Assembly (NCBI RefSeq): GCF_003143515.1
Contig: NZ_CP029343.1
Location: 4,340,001-4,404,000 of the forward strand
Source of the DNA: Massilia oculi
Lineage (GTDB): Bacteria > Pseudomonadota > Gammaproteobacteria > Burkholderiales > Burkholderiaceae_D
Length of the DNA: 64,000 nt
Direction: 5' to 3'
Both the position numbers and the translations under genes were made by a program. The notes beneath the pieces were generated by a model. That model did no database searches. It was not told the DNA's origin and saw only the letters and a program-made list of their open reading frames with translations. Below are positions 9,442 through 20,178 of the stretch, one piece after another (positions within the stretch are counted from its first letter, which is position 1; each line of letters begins with the position of its first letter).

Positions 9442-10539
9442 TCAGCGCCGGTGCGCGCCGAAGAACGCCAGCATCATGCGGCTCGCATCCGGCCTGGCCC
9501 TGGCATTGAACCTGAGCGCCGGATCGCCGCCGCTCCATGCATGCCGCAGGCCGGCAATGCGCACCACGCGCACCATGACCTTGCGGCGCACCGTGAAATC
9601 GTGGATCTCGTGCGCATTGCTGGCGCCGCCGCGTCCTGCCGGTTTCACGGTGACGCGGCTGGCCGTGGCGAGAGGAATGCCATTCAGGCGCAGCCACTGG
9701 CGCGCCAGCTGCTGCTGGTTGACGTGATTGACCACCGGGTCGTCTTCGCCGTGGATCAGCAGCGCCGGCATCGGTGGCAGCGACCTGCCCGGTGTCCCGG
9801 GCGACCCCAGGGCGTGGCGATCGAGCAGGGTGTGGATGGCTGCATCGGCCTGCGCCCCGGCGCCGCGATGCATCACGTGCAAGGCGCCGAGCTGCGTGTG
9901 ACACGCGCCGAACATGGGCCCGGAATGCATGCCGATGGCCGCGATCAGTTCGGGATGGTTCAGGGCCAGCACGGCGGCCATGCCGGCGCCGGCCGACAGG
10001 CCGCACGCATAGATGCGGTGGCGGTCGATGCGGTGCTGTGCGCACACGTGGTCGATGAGCGCCGCCAGCGCGCCGGTCTCGCCGCGGCCTTCCTGGGCGG
10101 CTCGGTTGAACCAGCGCCAGCAGCGCTGCGCCTGCGCGCTCACCGGTTGTTGTGGATACAGCACTGCGTAACCCTTGGCCTGCGCCAGCCGGTTCATGCG
10201 CGTGCCTTGCGCGAATTCAGACGCGGTTTGATGGCAGCCGTGCAGCATGACGACCAGCGGCCAGCCGGCTTGGGCGGCGTGCTCGGGAGTTCGTCGCGGA
10301 AGATACAGCCAGTACGGGAGTAGGTGATGCCCCTCGAACCATCGTCCCGACGCAGCTGGCAGGCGCGCTTGTGCCTGGGGCGCCGTTTTCTGCCGCGCCG
10401 GCCTGGGTGGCCTGGCATTGGCCCGCGCGCTCGGCGTCGCGCCATAGATATCGAAGAGCTTGGCAACCAGCTTGCGTTGCGATCCGGCGGCGCGCGTCAG
10501 GTCGCGCAGCAAGCGGGTAGTCGGGGTAGATTTTGCCAC
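9442..10539 (-). CDS. PHB-depolymerase-family esterase (LpqC-like)
   Basis: An alpha/beta-hydrolase of about 365 aa. The oxyanion region is VVMLHGCHQTASEFAQG, the nucleophile elbow is CGLSAGAGMAAVLAL (Ser in GLSAG), the acid is in LLIHGEDDPVVNHVN, and a late His (GLRHAW) may complete the triad. The family includes short-chain polyhydroxyalkanoate depolymerases and feruloyl or acetyl esterases. No clear signal peptide is present. I prefer GTG at 10539 (VAKSTPTTRLL) because GGAGG lies 5 bases upstream; a TTG at 10569 would also be open. The ribosome site is buried in a strong hairpin (see 10542-10586). Confidence 0.8.
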   Translation of the reverse strand: MAKSTPTTRLLRDLTRAAGSQRKLVAKLFDIYGATPSARANARPPRPARQKTAPQAQARLPAASGRWFEGHHLLPYWLYLPRRTPEHAAQAGWPLVVMLHGCHQTASEFAQGTRMNRLAQAKGYAVLYPQQPVSAQAQRCWRWFNRAAQEGRGETGALAALIDHVCAQHRIDRHRIYACGLSAGAGMAAVLALNHPELIAAIGMHSGPMFGACHTQLGALHVMHRGAGAQADAAIHTLLDRHALGSPGTPGRSLPPMPALLIHGEDDPVVNHVNQQQLARQWLRLNGIPLATASRVTVKPAGRGGASNAHEIHDFTVRRKVMVRVVRIAGLRHAWSGGDPALRFNARARPDASRMMLAFFGAHRR

Positions 10540-10541
10540 TG

Positions 10542-10586
10542 CCGCCTCCGCGGTTATGTTGCAGTGCAATATAACCGCGGAGGCGG
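10542..10586 (-). repeat. 45-base inverted repeat covering the esterase ribosome site
   Basis: Two perfect 16-base arms (10542-10557 and 10571-10586) flank a 13-base centre that is itself nearly palindromic (TTGCA-g-TGCAA). In the minus-strand transcript the 3' arm contains GGAGG, the ribosome site for GTG 10539, so folding would hide it. There is no U-tract, which argues against a simple terminator. Confidence 0.75.
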
Positions 10587-10620
10587 ACTTCTTCGGTGCG
10601 CTGGCTCACGCCACCCGCAA

Positions 10621-11517
10621 CTAGGCGCGGTATTCCGGCTCTTCGCGTCCCGCCACGTCCATCTTGAGGCACAGCACCTTGCCGCTGAGCGGATACTGTT
10701 CCAGTTCTTCCTTCGACCTGCCATGGCTGGCGCTGGTGATGTACAGGGTGCGCAGATCCGGCCCGCCGAAGGCGACCGAGGTCGGGCACTTCACCGGTAG
10801 CTTGATCTCGCGCACGATCTCGCCATTTGGCGCGATGCGCAGGATGCGCGCACCTTCGAACATCGCCACCCAGTACATGCCCTCGGAATCCATCGTGGCG
10901 CCGTCAGGACGGCCGCCGTAGTCCGCGGCCGACTTGTCGCTCGGGAAGGTCACGATGGTGCGGCGGTTGCTCTGCTCACCAAGGGCCGGGTCGAAGTCGT
11001 AGCAGTCGATGCGGTGCGTGGTGGTGTCGGCGTGGTACATCGTGCGGCCGTCCAGGCTCCAGGCCAGGCCGTTCGAGTTGGTCATGCCGCCGCTCCAGGC
11101 GCGCCGCAATCGATCCTTGTCCAGCACGTACATCTCGGCGGCCGGCTGGTCGCGCGGCTCGTACATGGTGCCGATCCAGAACCGGCCCTGTGGATCGACC
11201 CGGCCGTCGTTGAAGCGCACCCTGGAGGGATCGTAGGGCGCGTCGGCGATCGGCTGTTCCGAACCGTCGGTGGTGTTCAGGCGCAGCAGGCCGTGGCGGG
11301 TGGCCACGACCAGGAAGTTGTTGTCGTCGATCGCCAGCGCCGAGGGGTTCGACCCCATCTTCCACGAGGTGAACTTGCCGCTCGCCGCGTGCAGGCGGTT
11401 GACGGTCAAGCCTTCGATGTCGACCCAGTAGAGCGCCGATTCGACTTCGTGCCAGATCGCGGACTCGCCGACCAGCATCGGCGCATCGTGTACTACTTCA
11501 AATTTTTCCGTTGCCAT
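10621..11517 (-). CDS. SMP-30/gluconolactonase family lactonase
   Basis: A six-bladed beta-propeller lactonase of 298 aa. Metal-binding residues of the family are visible: Glu in LVGESAIWHE, Asn/Asp in RVRFNDGRVDPQGRFWIGTM, Asn in TNSNGLAWS and Asp in GRPDGATMDSEG. Relatives hydrolyse gluconolactone and other sugar lactones. It lies 18 bases after pgi in the same direction, and the gene set is Entner-Doudoroff. It may therefore hydrolyse 6-phosphogluconolactone or gluconolactone, but the substrate is inference. No dedicated pgl gene is present in this window. Confidence 0.88.
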   Translation of the reverse strand: MATEKFEVVHDAPMLVGESAIWHEVESALYWVDIEGLTVNRLHAASGKFTSWKMGSNPSALAIDDNNFLVVATRHGLLRLNTTDGSEQPIADAPYDPSRVRFNDGRVDPQGRFWIGTMYEPRDQPAAEMYVLDKDRLRRAWSGGMTNSNGLAWSLDGRTMYHADTTTHRIDCYDFDPALGEQSNRRTIVTFPSDKSAADYGGRPDGATMDSEGMYWVAMFEGARILRIAPNGEIVREIKLPVKCPTSVAFGGPDLRTLYITSASHGRSKEELEQYPLSGKVLCLKMDVAGREEPEYRA

Positions 11518-11535
11518 AGTGTGATGATGAAGGGT

Positions 11536-13191
11536 TCAGAAGGCCGCCCTGGCGCGGGCGATCAGGCCGTTCGTGGAGCTGTCGTGCTGGCCAGGCGCCG
11601 GCTCGCCCGCCAGCTCGGCTTCGATTTTCTTCGCCAGCACTTTACCCAACTCAACGCCCCACTGGTCGAAGCTGTTGACATCCCACAGCACGCCCTGCAC
11701 GAAGGTCTTGTGCTCGTACAGCGCGATCAGGGCGCCCAGCGTCGATGGCGTCAGGCGCTCCATCAGGATGGTGTTGCTTGGACGGTTGCCCGGGAAGGTC
11801 TTGTGCGGCGTGAGACGGTCGATTTCTTCCGCCGCCAGGCCTTGCGCCTGCAGGTCGGCGCGCACCTCGTCCGCCGTCTTGCCCTTCATGAAGGCTTCGG
11901 ACTGGGCGAAGCAATTGGCCAGCAGGGCGGTGTGGTGGTTGTCCATCTCGTGGGCCGGACGCAGGGCGGCGATGAAATCCATCGGCGTCACGTCGGTGCC
12001 CTGGTGCAGCAGCTGGAAATAAGCGTGCTGGCCATTGGTGCCGCACTCGCCCCAGATCGCCGGGCAGGTTGGGGTGTCGACCGGCTGGCCGTCGCGGGTC
12101 ACGCGCTTGCCGTTGCTTTCCATGTCGAGCTGCTGCAGGTAGGCCGGGAAGCGGTTCAGGTCCTGGTGGTAAGGCGCGATCGACACCGAGGCGCAGTCGA
12201 GGAACTGGCGGTTCCAGAAGCCGACCAGGGCCAGCAGCGTCGGCAGGTTCTGCTCGAGCGGGGCGCTGCAGAAGTGTTCATCCAGCTCGTGCGCGCCGGC
12301 CAGGAAGTCCTTGAAGTAGCCAAAACCCACGGCCAGCGCGACCGGCAGGCCGATCGCCGACCACACCGAATAGCGGCCGCCGACCCAGTCCCAGAACGGG
12401 AACATGTTCGCCGGGTCGATGCCGAAGGTCTTGATTGCTTCGGTATTCGTCGAGACGGCGACGAAGTGCCTGGCCAGAGCCTGTTCTGCCAACTGAGCAG
12501 GCGCATGCTGCAGGAACCAGGCGCGCGCGGTCTGCGCGTTCATCATGGTTTCGGCCGTGGTGAAGGTCTTGGAAGCCACGATGAACAGCGTGGTTTCGGG
12601 ATCGACCTGGGCCAGCGCCGCATCCATGTCGTGGCCGTCGACGTTCGACACGAAGTGCATGCGCAGGCGCGGATGGGCGTAGTGGCGCAGGGCCAGCACG
12701 ACCATCTTGGGGCCGAGGTCCGAGCCGCCGATGCCGATGTTCACGATATCCGTGATCGGCTTGCCGGTATGGCCCAGCCAGTCGCCGCTGCGCACGGCGT
12801 CGGTGAAGGTTTTCACACGGTCGAGCACGGCGTGGATGTCGGCATTGACTTCCTGGCCGTCGACCACCAGGGTCGCGCCGCGCGGCGCGCGCAGGGCGGT
12901 GTGCAGCACCGCGCGGTTCTCGGTGTTGTTGATCTTTTCGCCGGCAAACATCGCATCGCGGCGCGCCTCGAGGCCGCGCTCGCGCGCCAGCCCGACGAGC
13001 AGTTCAAGCGTGCGCCCGTCGAGGCGATTTTTTGAATAGTCTAGGAACAGGCCTGCGGCCTCGTCGGAGAAGCGCTCGAAGCGGTCGGGATCCTCGGCAA
13101 ACAGGTCGCGCATCTGCCACGACTTGGCGACGTCGGCGTGTTGGGCGAGGGCTTGGAAGCTGGCGGTACTGGTCAAAGGAGGCTGGCGCAT
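11536..13191 (-). CDS. pgi: glucose-6-phosphate isomerase
   Basis: Interconverts glucose 6-phosphate and fructose 6-phosphate in the cytoplasm. The protein is 551 aa, the usual size for the long bacterial form. Signatures are present: [14 protein letters not shown], the [16 protein letters not shown] block and the C-terminal [16 protein letters not shown]. The chosen ATG at 13191 ([12 protein letters not shown]) begins the family sequence; the open frame extends to 13245, but that part crosses regulatory DNA. It diverges from edd across 229 bases with two HexR-type boxes. Confidence 0.96.
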   Translation of the reverse strand: MRQPPLTSTASFQALAQHADVAKSWQMRDLFAEDPDRFERFSDEAAGLFLDYSKNRLDGRTLELLVGLARERGLEARRDAMFAGEKINNTENRAVLHTALRAPRGATLVVDGQEVNADIHAVLDRVKTFTDAVRSGDWLGHTGKPITDIVNIGIGGSDLGPKMVVLALRHYAHPRLRMHFVSNVDGHDMDAALAQVDPETTLFIVASKTFTTAETMMNAQTARAWFLQHAPAQLAEQALARHFVAVSTNTEAIKTFGIDPANMFPFWDWVGGRYSVWSAIGLPVALAVGFGYFKDFLAGAHELDEHFCSAPLEQNLPTLLALVGFWNRQFLDCASVSIAPYHQDLNRFPAYLQQLDMESNGKRVTRDGQPVDTPTCPAIWGECGTNGQHAYFQLLHQGTDVTPMDFIAALRPAHEMDNHHTALLANCFAQSEAFMKGKTADEVRADLQAQGLAAEEIDRLTPHKTFPGNRPSNTILMERLTPSTLGALIALYEHKTFVQGVLWDVNSFDQWGVELGKVLAKKIEAELAGEPAPGQHDSSTNGLIARARAAF

Positions 13192-13254
13192 GGGGTCGGG
13201 GTGCGTGGCACAATGTTGGCAATAATGGATTATCGAATAATACAAGCATCTGCG

Positions 13255-13269
13255 CGTAAATTCACTACA
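13255..13269. promoter_or_regulatory. HexR-type box on the pgi side
   Basis: CGTAAATTCACTACA matches the zwf-proximal box (TGTAAATTTACTACA) at 13 of 15 positions in the same orientation. It lies 63 bases upstream of the pgi start, in AT-rich DNA. Confidence 0.68.
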
Positions 13270-13379
13270 AAAAATGGCGTACGCCCAACTGGGTGGATGC
13301 TTTCCCCCACCATCCGGCGCCGCCCGACGGTTCCCTCCTCATAGCGAAGCAGGTCGGAAATGCGCGCGGCGTACCGATC

Positions 13380-13394
13380 TGTAGTAAAATTTCA
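13380..13394. promoter_or_regulatory. HexR-type box just upstream of edd
   Basis: TGTAGTAAAATTTCA matches TGTAGTAAATTTACA at 13 of 15 positions. It ends 26 bases before the edd ATG, a position that would block transcription or initiation when HexR is bound. Confidence 0.72.
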
Positions 13395-13420
13395 GATACT
13401 AAATTCAGGAAGGAACGAAC

Positions 13421-15336
<1,916 letters not shown>

Positions 15337-15340
<4 letters not shown>

Positions 15341-15972
15341 GCCAATCAATGACACTACTTGAAATCATGCGCTCGGCGAGCGTCATCCCCGTCATCGCCA
15401 TCGACGACCCCGACCATGCCGTGCCACTTGCCCGAGCTCTCGTTGCAGGCGGCATCCGCGTGCTGGAAGTGACCCTGCGCACCGAGCACGGCCTGGGCGC
15501 GATCCGCGCCATGAGCCAGGTTGAAGGCGCTATCGTCGGCGTCGGCACGCTCACCCAGCCGGAAGAATTCGCCGCCTCGCGCGACGCCGGCGCCGTGTTC
15601 GGCGTCTCGCCGGGCCTGACCCAGGCGCTGATCGACGCGGCCAAGTCGAGCGGCCTGCCGCTGCTGCCGGGCGTGATGACGCCATCCGAAGTGATGGCGG
15701 CGCGCGAGCAGGGATTCAGGCAGCTGAAGCTGTTCCCGGCGGTGCCGGCGGGTGGCGTCGGCATGCTCAACGCCATCGGCGGTCCGCTGCCGGACGTGAC
15801 CTTCTGCCCGACCGGCGGCATCTCGATCGAGAGCGCGCCGAAATTCCTGGCCTGCAAGAACGTGGCCTGCGTGGGCGGCTCGTGGCTGACCCCGAAGGAC
15901 GCCATCGCCGCAGGCGACTGGGCGCACATCACCGAGCTGGCCAAGGCCGCGGCGGCGCTGCGCGCTGGTTAA
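15337..15972 (+). CDS. eda: KDPG aldolase (2-keto-3-deoxy-6-phosphogluconate aldolase)
   Basis: Cleaves KDPG to pyruvate and glyceraldehyde 3-phosphate, completing the Entner-Doudoroff path. The 211-aa protein has the active-site Glu in RVLEVTLRT and the Schiff-base Lys in [15 protein letters not shown] binds phosphate. The open frame starts with GTG at 15337, overlapping the edd stop; an ATG at 15349 four codons in is an alternative. Either way it is coupled to edd. Confidence 0.95.
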
Positions 15973-15987
15973 GGAGAGAAGGATCGC

Positions 15988-16560
15988 ATGCTGCGATCGC
16001 GCCTTTCTTCCCGTTTTCGCCCCCTGAGCGAGGGCGAGACGGCGATGGCGTCGCTGCTGTTCGGCGACGCCATCGACTACCGCCGGGTACGCGTGTACAA
16101 CCGGCGCTACATGCCGTTCCAGCCGCGCAACTGCGCGATGACGCCGAACGGCAGCATGTATTTTCACCGTTCCTGCTTCCTGCCCGACTACGCGCGCGGC
16201 GATCCGCCCGCGATCCACTGGTTCATGCACGAGATGGTGCATGTCTGGCAGCACCAGCTGGGCTATCCGGTACGGTTGCGCGGGGCCTTCCGCATCGGCC
16301 TGTCCTACGGCTACACCCTGCACGAAGACGCCACCCTGGCCGACTACAATATGGAAGCCCAGGGCGACCTGCTGGCCGACTACTTCGTCCTGAAATTCCT
16401 CAAGAAGCCATGCGCCATGCGCCAGCAGCGCTATTGCGACAGCCTCGGCCTGTTCGAGCGGGTGCTGTCCGCGTTCCTGGCCGATCCCCGGGACCCGGCC
16501 AGCTTGCACCGTGGGCCGGCGCGCTGGCTGGCGGCAAGAACGAGGCCGGCCTGGCTGTGA
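15988..16560 (+). CDS. putative small zinc-metalloprotease-like protein (HEMVH motif)
   Basis: A 190-aa protein with the zinc-binding pattern HEMVHVWQHQLG at about residues 77-88 and a possible third ligand in HEDATLADYNMEAQGD. Similar proteins are often labelled vgr-related or Rhs-associated, and the HExxH-WQ form recalls the DUF4157/eCIS-core peptidase-like domain. No signal peptide or effector partner is visible. It starts 15 bases after eda with a good AAGGAGA site, so it may be read from the edd-eda transcript, although no metabolic link is evident. The function is unknown. Confidence 0.6.
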   Translation: MLRSRLSSRFRPLSEGETAMASLLFGDAIDYRRVRVYNRRYMPFQPRNCAMTPNGSMYFHRSCFLPDYARGDPPAIHWFMHEMVHVWQHQLGYPVRLRGAFRIGLSYGYTLHEDATLADYNMEAQGDLLADYFVLKFLKKPCAMRQQRYCDSLGLFERVLSAFLADPRDPASLHRGPARWLAARTRPAWL

Positions 16561-16611
16561 AGTGGAATCCGGTGGTTCAGGAGGCGGCGCGCTGGCCGCC
16601 CCCAGGGCCCA

Positions 16612-18102
16612 CTACTTTTTCGCCGCCGGCGCGGAGCCGTATTCGTCGGCGCCGAGGTCGATCGTGCCTTCGATGCGGGCCTGCCCGTTGATGTCGGTGA
16701 CGCCGTTGACGGGAATGGCGCCGCCGGCATAGTAGCGGCTCCACAGCGGCGAGGTCCAGGTCGTCAGTGCCACGCTCGTTGCGCCGACACCGATGGCGGG
16801 CGAGGTCGCCTGCAGGTTCAGGTTGCCGCTGTCCGGCGCGATGAAGCGCGGATCGGCAAGCACGCGCACGCCCGGCAGGCTGCCGCCGCTGGCGTTCGTG
16901 CCCCACCACAGGTTGGTTCCCCACACGTTGCCGCTATGGCCGCTGCCGTAATTCGCATAGTTGCCGGCCGCGGGGCCCGTCCCAAAGAAGACGTTGTTGC
17001 TGAAGCGCGAGTCGATGACCTTGTGCTGGAACACGATCTCGGTGCCCCAGCCCTGGTTCTTGTAGAACGAGTTATTGTGCACATGGATGCGGAGTGCCGC
17101 GCCGACGCTCGCATCGTAGCCGCCGACCGTCAGCCCCACTTCGCGGTTCTTGTAGACGACGTTATTCGACATCACGATGTCCTCGGTCGCCTTGCCGGCG
17201 TGTTCGCTGGCGAACTCGAAACCGAGATCGTTGCCGGTCGAGATGTTGCCGTCGAAGACGATGTAGCGGCCGCCATCGACGTAGAAGCCGGCTGCCGAGC
17301 CCACGCCCATATACCAGGGATTGGTCTTGCTCGAGTTGTTCACCGCGCGGTTGTTCTTCACGATGCCGTTGCGCGCGCGGTCCTTGTCGCCGCAATCGCA
17401 CTCGCCCTCGAAGCCGATGAAATCGAGTCCGATATTGTTATTGTCGTGCACGTAGTTATCCAGGACTTCGAAACGGTCGATATTCCCGTTGAGTACCAGC
17501 GCCTCGCTGGACTGCAGCACGTTCTGATAGACCTCGTTGCCTTGCACGAGCAGGTCGGTGATGCCGGTGGCGTTGGTGCCGAACACGGCCAGGCCATGGG
17601 CGCCGACCCAGCATGCTTCCCCATCGTCCTCCGTGCAGGTGCTCGTATGCTTGATGCCATGGATCTTGTTATTGACGATCTGCAGGTTGCTCCCGTTCCC
17701 TTCGACCAGGATGCCGACCGGCGACGCGCTCGCGCTGCCGGTCGTGAACGCGGTGACCTCGAAGCCTTCGACGCGCACGTAATTCGAGTTGCGGATCGTG
17801 ATCAGGCCCTGGCGACCCGAAGGTGTCACTCCGCTGCCGCCGCGCAGGACGACGCCCGGATCGGCCTTGATCAGGATGGGGGCGCCGGCAGTGCCGGACT
17901 TTCCTGAAACCAGGACTTTCTGCGTGTAGGTACCCGGCAGCACACGTACCGTATCGCCGGCGACGGCGGCATTGACCGCGGTCTGGATCGACTGGCCCGG
18001 CGCAACGGTGATGACGGCGGCATGCGCCAGTTGCGTCGAGACCAGCAGGCAGGCGGCGGCAGCGGGGGCCGTCATTTTGAGGAAGGCTTCGAAGTGTTTC
18101 AA
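16612..18102 (-). CDS. secreted right-handed parallel beta-helix protein
   Basis: A 496-aa exported protein: a signal peptide ends near AHA|A at residue 29. The following domain starts with VITVAPGQSIQTAVNAAVAGDTVRVLPGTY, the usual entry to pectate-lyase-like or chondroitinase-B-like beta helices. It continues with many Asn-rich coils (LQIVNNKIHG, VLDNYVHDNNNIGLDF, IVMSNNVVYKNREVGL). This fold is typical of polysaccharide lyases and cell-wall or surface carbohydrate enzymes. Catalytic residues cannot be assigned, so the substrate is open. It stands alone between eda and the chemoreceptors. Confidence 0.8.
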   Translation of the reverse strand: MKHFEAFLKMTAPAAAACLLVSTQLAHAAVITVAPGQSIQTAVNAAVAGDTVRVLPGTYTQKVLVSGKSGTAGAPILIKADPGVVLRGGSGVTPSGRQGLITIRNSNYVRVEGFEVTAFTTGSASASPVGILVEGNGSNLQIVNNKIHGIKHTSTCTEDDGEACWVGAHGLAVFGTNATGITDLLVQGNEVYQNVLQSSEALVLNGNIDRFEVLDNYVHDNNNIGLDFIGFEGECDCGDKDRARNGIVKNNRAVNNSSKTNPWYMGVGSAAGFYVDGGRYIVFDGNISTGNDLGFEFASEHAGKATEDIVMSNNVVYKNREVGLTVGGYDASVGAALRIHVHNNSFYKNQGWGTEIVFQHKVIDSRFSNNVFFGTGPAAGNYANYGSGHSGNVWGTNLWWGTNASGGSLPGVRVLADPRFIAPDSGNLNLQATSPAIGVGATSVALTTWTSPLWSRYYAGGAIPVNGVTDINGQARIEGTIDLGADEYGSAPAAKK

Positions 18103-18223
18103 AGGTGTCTCCGGTGAGTGAAGGTGCGTAAATACTAATCACCGGAAGTCGTTGAATCAACCTGTTTCTGTGTTTCGAATCAACTTTCGAAAGGATATTT
18201 AGCGAACTACGTAATAAACAATG

Positions 18224-19909
18224 TTAAGTAAGAACGGATTCGATGGTTTCGTTATCTTTCGTTCGGTGGAATCCTGGCCTGGCGTGACCGGATGACCCGC
18301 GCACCGCCAGCGCCTGGCCCACCGCCGCCGGCGCTGCGCTCCGTGCAGCATGGCGCTGGGCGCCGTCAACCTTGAACGCGCTCACCAGGCGCGCCAGCGT
18401 GGCCGCCTGGTCTTCGAGCGAGGCGGCGGCCGCCGCGGCTTCTTCCACCAGTGCCGCGTTCTGCTGGGTCACGCTGTCCATCTGGGCGATGGCTTCGTTG
18501 ATCTGCTCGATGCCGACGGTCTGCTCGGTGCTGGCCGAGGCGATCTCGGACATGATGTCGGTCACGCGGGTGATGCCTTCGACGATTTCCTGCATCGTCG
18601 TGCCGGCCTGGTCGACCAGGCGGCCGCCGGCGTCGACCTTGGCCACCGAATCGGTGATCAGGCCGCGGATCTCCTTGGCCGCACCGGCCGAGCGCTGCGC
18701 CAGGCTGCGCACTTCGCTCGCCACCACGGCGAAGCCGCGGCCCTGCTCGCCGGCGCGCGCCGCCTCGACGGCCGCGTTGAGCGCCAGGATATTGGTCTGG
18801 AAGGCGATGCCGTCGATGACGGCGATGATGTCGCCGATCTTCTTCGACGATTCGTTGATCGAGGCCATGGTCGACACCACCTGCGACACCACTTCGCCGC
18901 CGTGCGAGGCGATCTGCGACGCGTTCCTGGCCAGCACGTTGGCCTGGCGCGCGTTGTCGGCGTTCTGGCGCACGGTGCCGGTCAGTTCTTCCATCGACGA
19001 AGCCGTTTCTTCCAGCGAACTGGCCTGCTCCTCGGTGCGCGACGACAGGTCGAGGTTGCCGGTGGCGATCTGCTGCGAGGCCGTGACGATGGTCTCGGTG
19101 CCGGCGCGCACCGCGCTGACGGTCTTGAGCAGGCTGTCGTTCATGGTCTTGAGCGCCGCGAGGAGTTGGCCGACCTCATCGCGCGAAGCCACGTCGATGC
19201 GGGCGGTCAGGTCGCCCGCCGCGACCTGCCGGGCCAGCCCTACCGCGTGGCCCAGCGGCACCGTGATGCTGCGGGTGAGCAGCCAGCCGAACACGGCGCC
19301 GATCGCGAGCGCGCTCACGCCGAGCGCCGTCAGGACCTGCCTGGCCGAGGCATTGAGTGCGTCGATATTGGCTTGCGCCTCGGCCGACAGCGACTCTTCA
19401 TAGGCGACGACCGCCTGGACCGACGCGACGTATTTGCCGACTTCGGGCATCACCTGGTCGCGGAAGAAGGACTGGACGTCCGGATGCCCGGCGCCCAGCG
19501 CCGCCTTGCGCTTGAAACCCTCGTCGCGCAAGCCGATGTAGCGGCTGCGCTGGCTGGCGACGGCTTCCATCAGCGCCTTGCCCTGGCCGGTGCCGACCAT
19601 TGCCTCGAGCCGCTTCTGGGTGGCGCTGACGCCGGCGCTGGTCTTCTTCATTTCGGCATCGTAGTGCGCCTCCTCGGCCGCATCGGCGCTGGCGGCCTTG
19701 GCGCGGGTGCGCACGGCATTGCCCTCGATGCCGCGCAGCCACTGCTGGGCAAGGTTGACGCTGAGCGCAGCGTCCGCCATCACGGTCTTGGCCTCGGCGA
19801 TGCGGTTGAGTTGCCACAGCGCGCTGACGAGCATGACGGCCACGAGGGCGAGGACGGCGGCGAATGCGCCGCCAAGGCGGATTCCGATCTTGAGGTCGCT
19901 GATTTTCAT
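18224..19909 (-). CDS. methyl-accepting chemotaxis protein (4-helix-bundle ligand domain, HAMP)
   Basis: A transmembrane chemoreceptor of 561 aa. TM1 lies in [20 protein letters not shown], followed by a periplasmic four-helix-bundle domain. TM2 is around [20 protein letters not shown], then a HAMP domain. The signalling tip has [21 protein letters not shown] and [19 protein letters not shown]. There is no C-terminal CheR-binding pentapeptide; the end is poorly conserved. ATG at 19909 has AGGAGA 5 bases upstream and begins [13 protein letters not shown], as in its paralogue. Its signalling half is almost identical in DNA to the next gene. Confidence 0.92.
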   Translation of the reverse strand: MKISDLKIGIRLGGAFAAVLALVAVMLVSALWQLNRIAEAKTVMADAALSVNLAQQWLRGIEGNAVRTRAKAASADAAEEAHYDAEMKKTSAGVSATQKRLEAMVGTGQGKALMEAVASQRSRYIGLRDEGFKRKAALGAGHPDVQSFFRDQVMPEVGKYVASVQAVVAYEESLSAEAQANIDALNASARQVLTALGVSALAIGAVFGWLLTRSITVPLGHAVGLARQVAAGDLTARIDVASRDEVGQLLAALKTMNDSLLKTVSAVRAGTETIVTASQQIATGNLDLSSRTEEQASSLEETASSMEELTGTVRQNADNARQANVLARNASQIASHGGEVVSQVVSTMASINESSKKIGDIIAVIDGIAFQTNILALNAAVEAARAGEQGRGFAVVASEVRSLAQRSAGAAKEIRGLITDSVAKVDAGGRLVDQAGTTMQEIVEGITRVTDIMSEIASASTEQTVGIEQINEAIAQMDSVTQQNAALVEEAAAAAASLEDQAATLARLVSAFKVDGAQRHAARSAAPAAVGQALAVRGSSGHARPGFHRTKDNETIESVLT

Positions 19910-20178
19910 TGTTGTCTCCTGTTCGAATGACGAGGTGGCCGACCATCCCATACGAGGTCACGGATGTGACATTTCGTGAGATTTCATTGCTCTACGTCAA
20001 GGATAAGCATGGATCGCGGGGCGTGGACTACCAGGAGTCCACAAATTTCCACGCTTGTTGCTGACAGGGAACAGAAAAATAGCAGAAAGATATGAGGCGG
20101 TAAGCAATTGATATCGCTTATTTGCGCGGCGACCACGGATAGCGCGTCGCCGCGACAGTCGCGACAGTCCGAGGCGGG

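Noticed and set aside
11014..13035. Open frame of 673 codons opposite the gluconolactonase and pgi genes
   Set aside because: Shadow of two well-supported genes; no motif and no ribosome site.
16575..16611. Possible terminator hairpin between the HEMVH gene and the beta-helix gene
   Set aside because: Some GC-rich self-complementarity but no clear stem with a U-tract.
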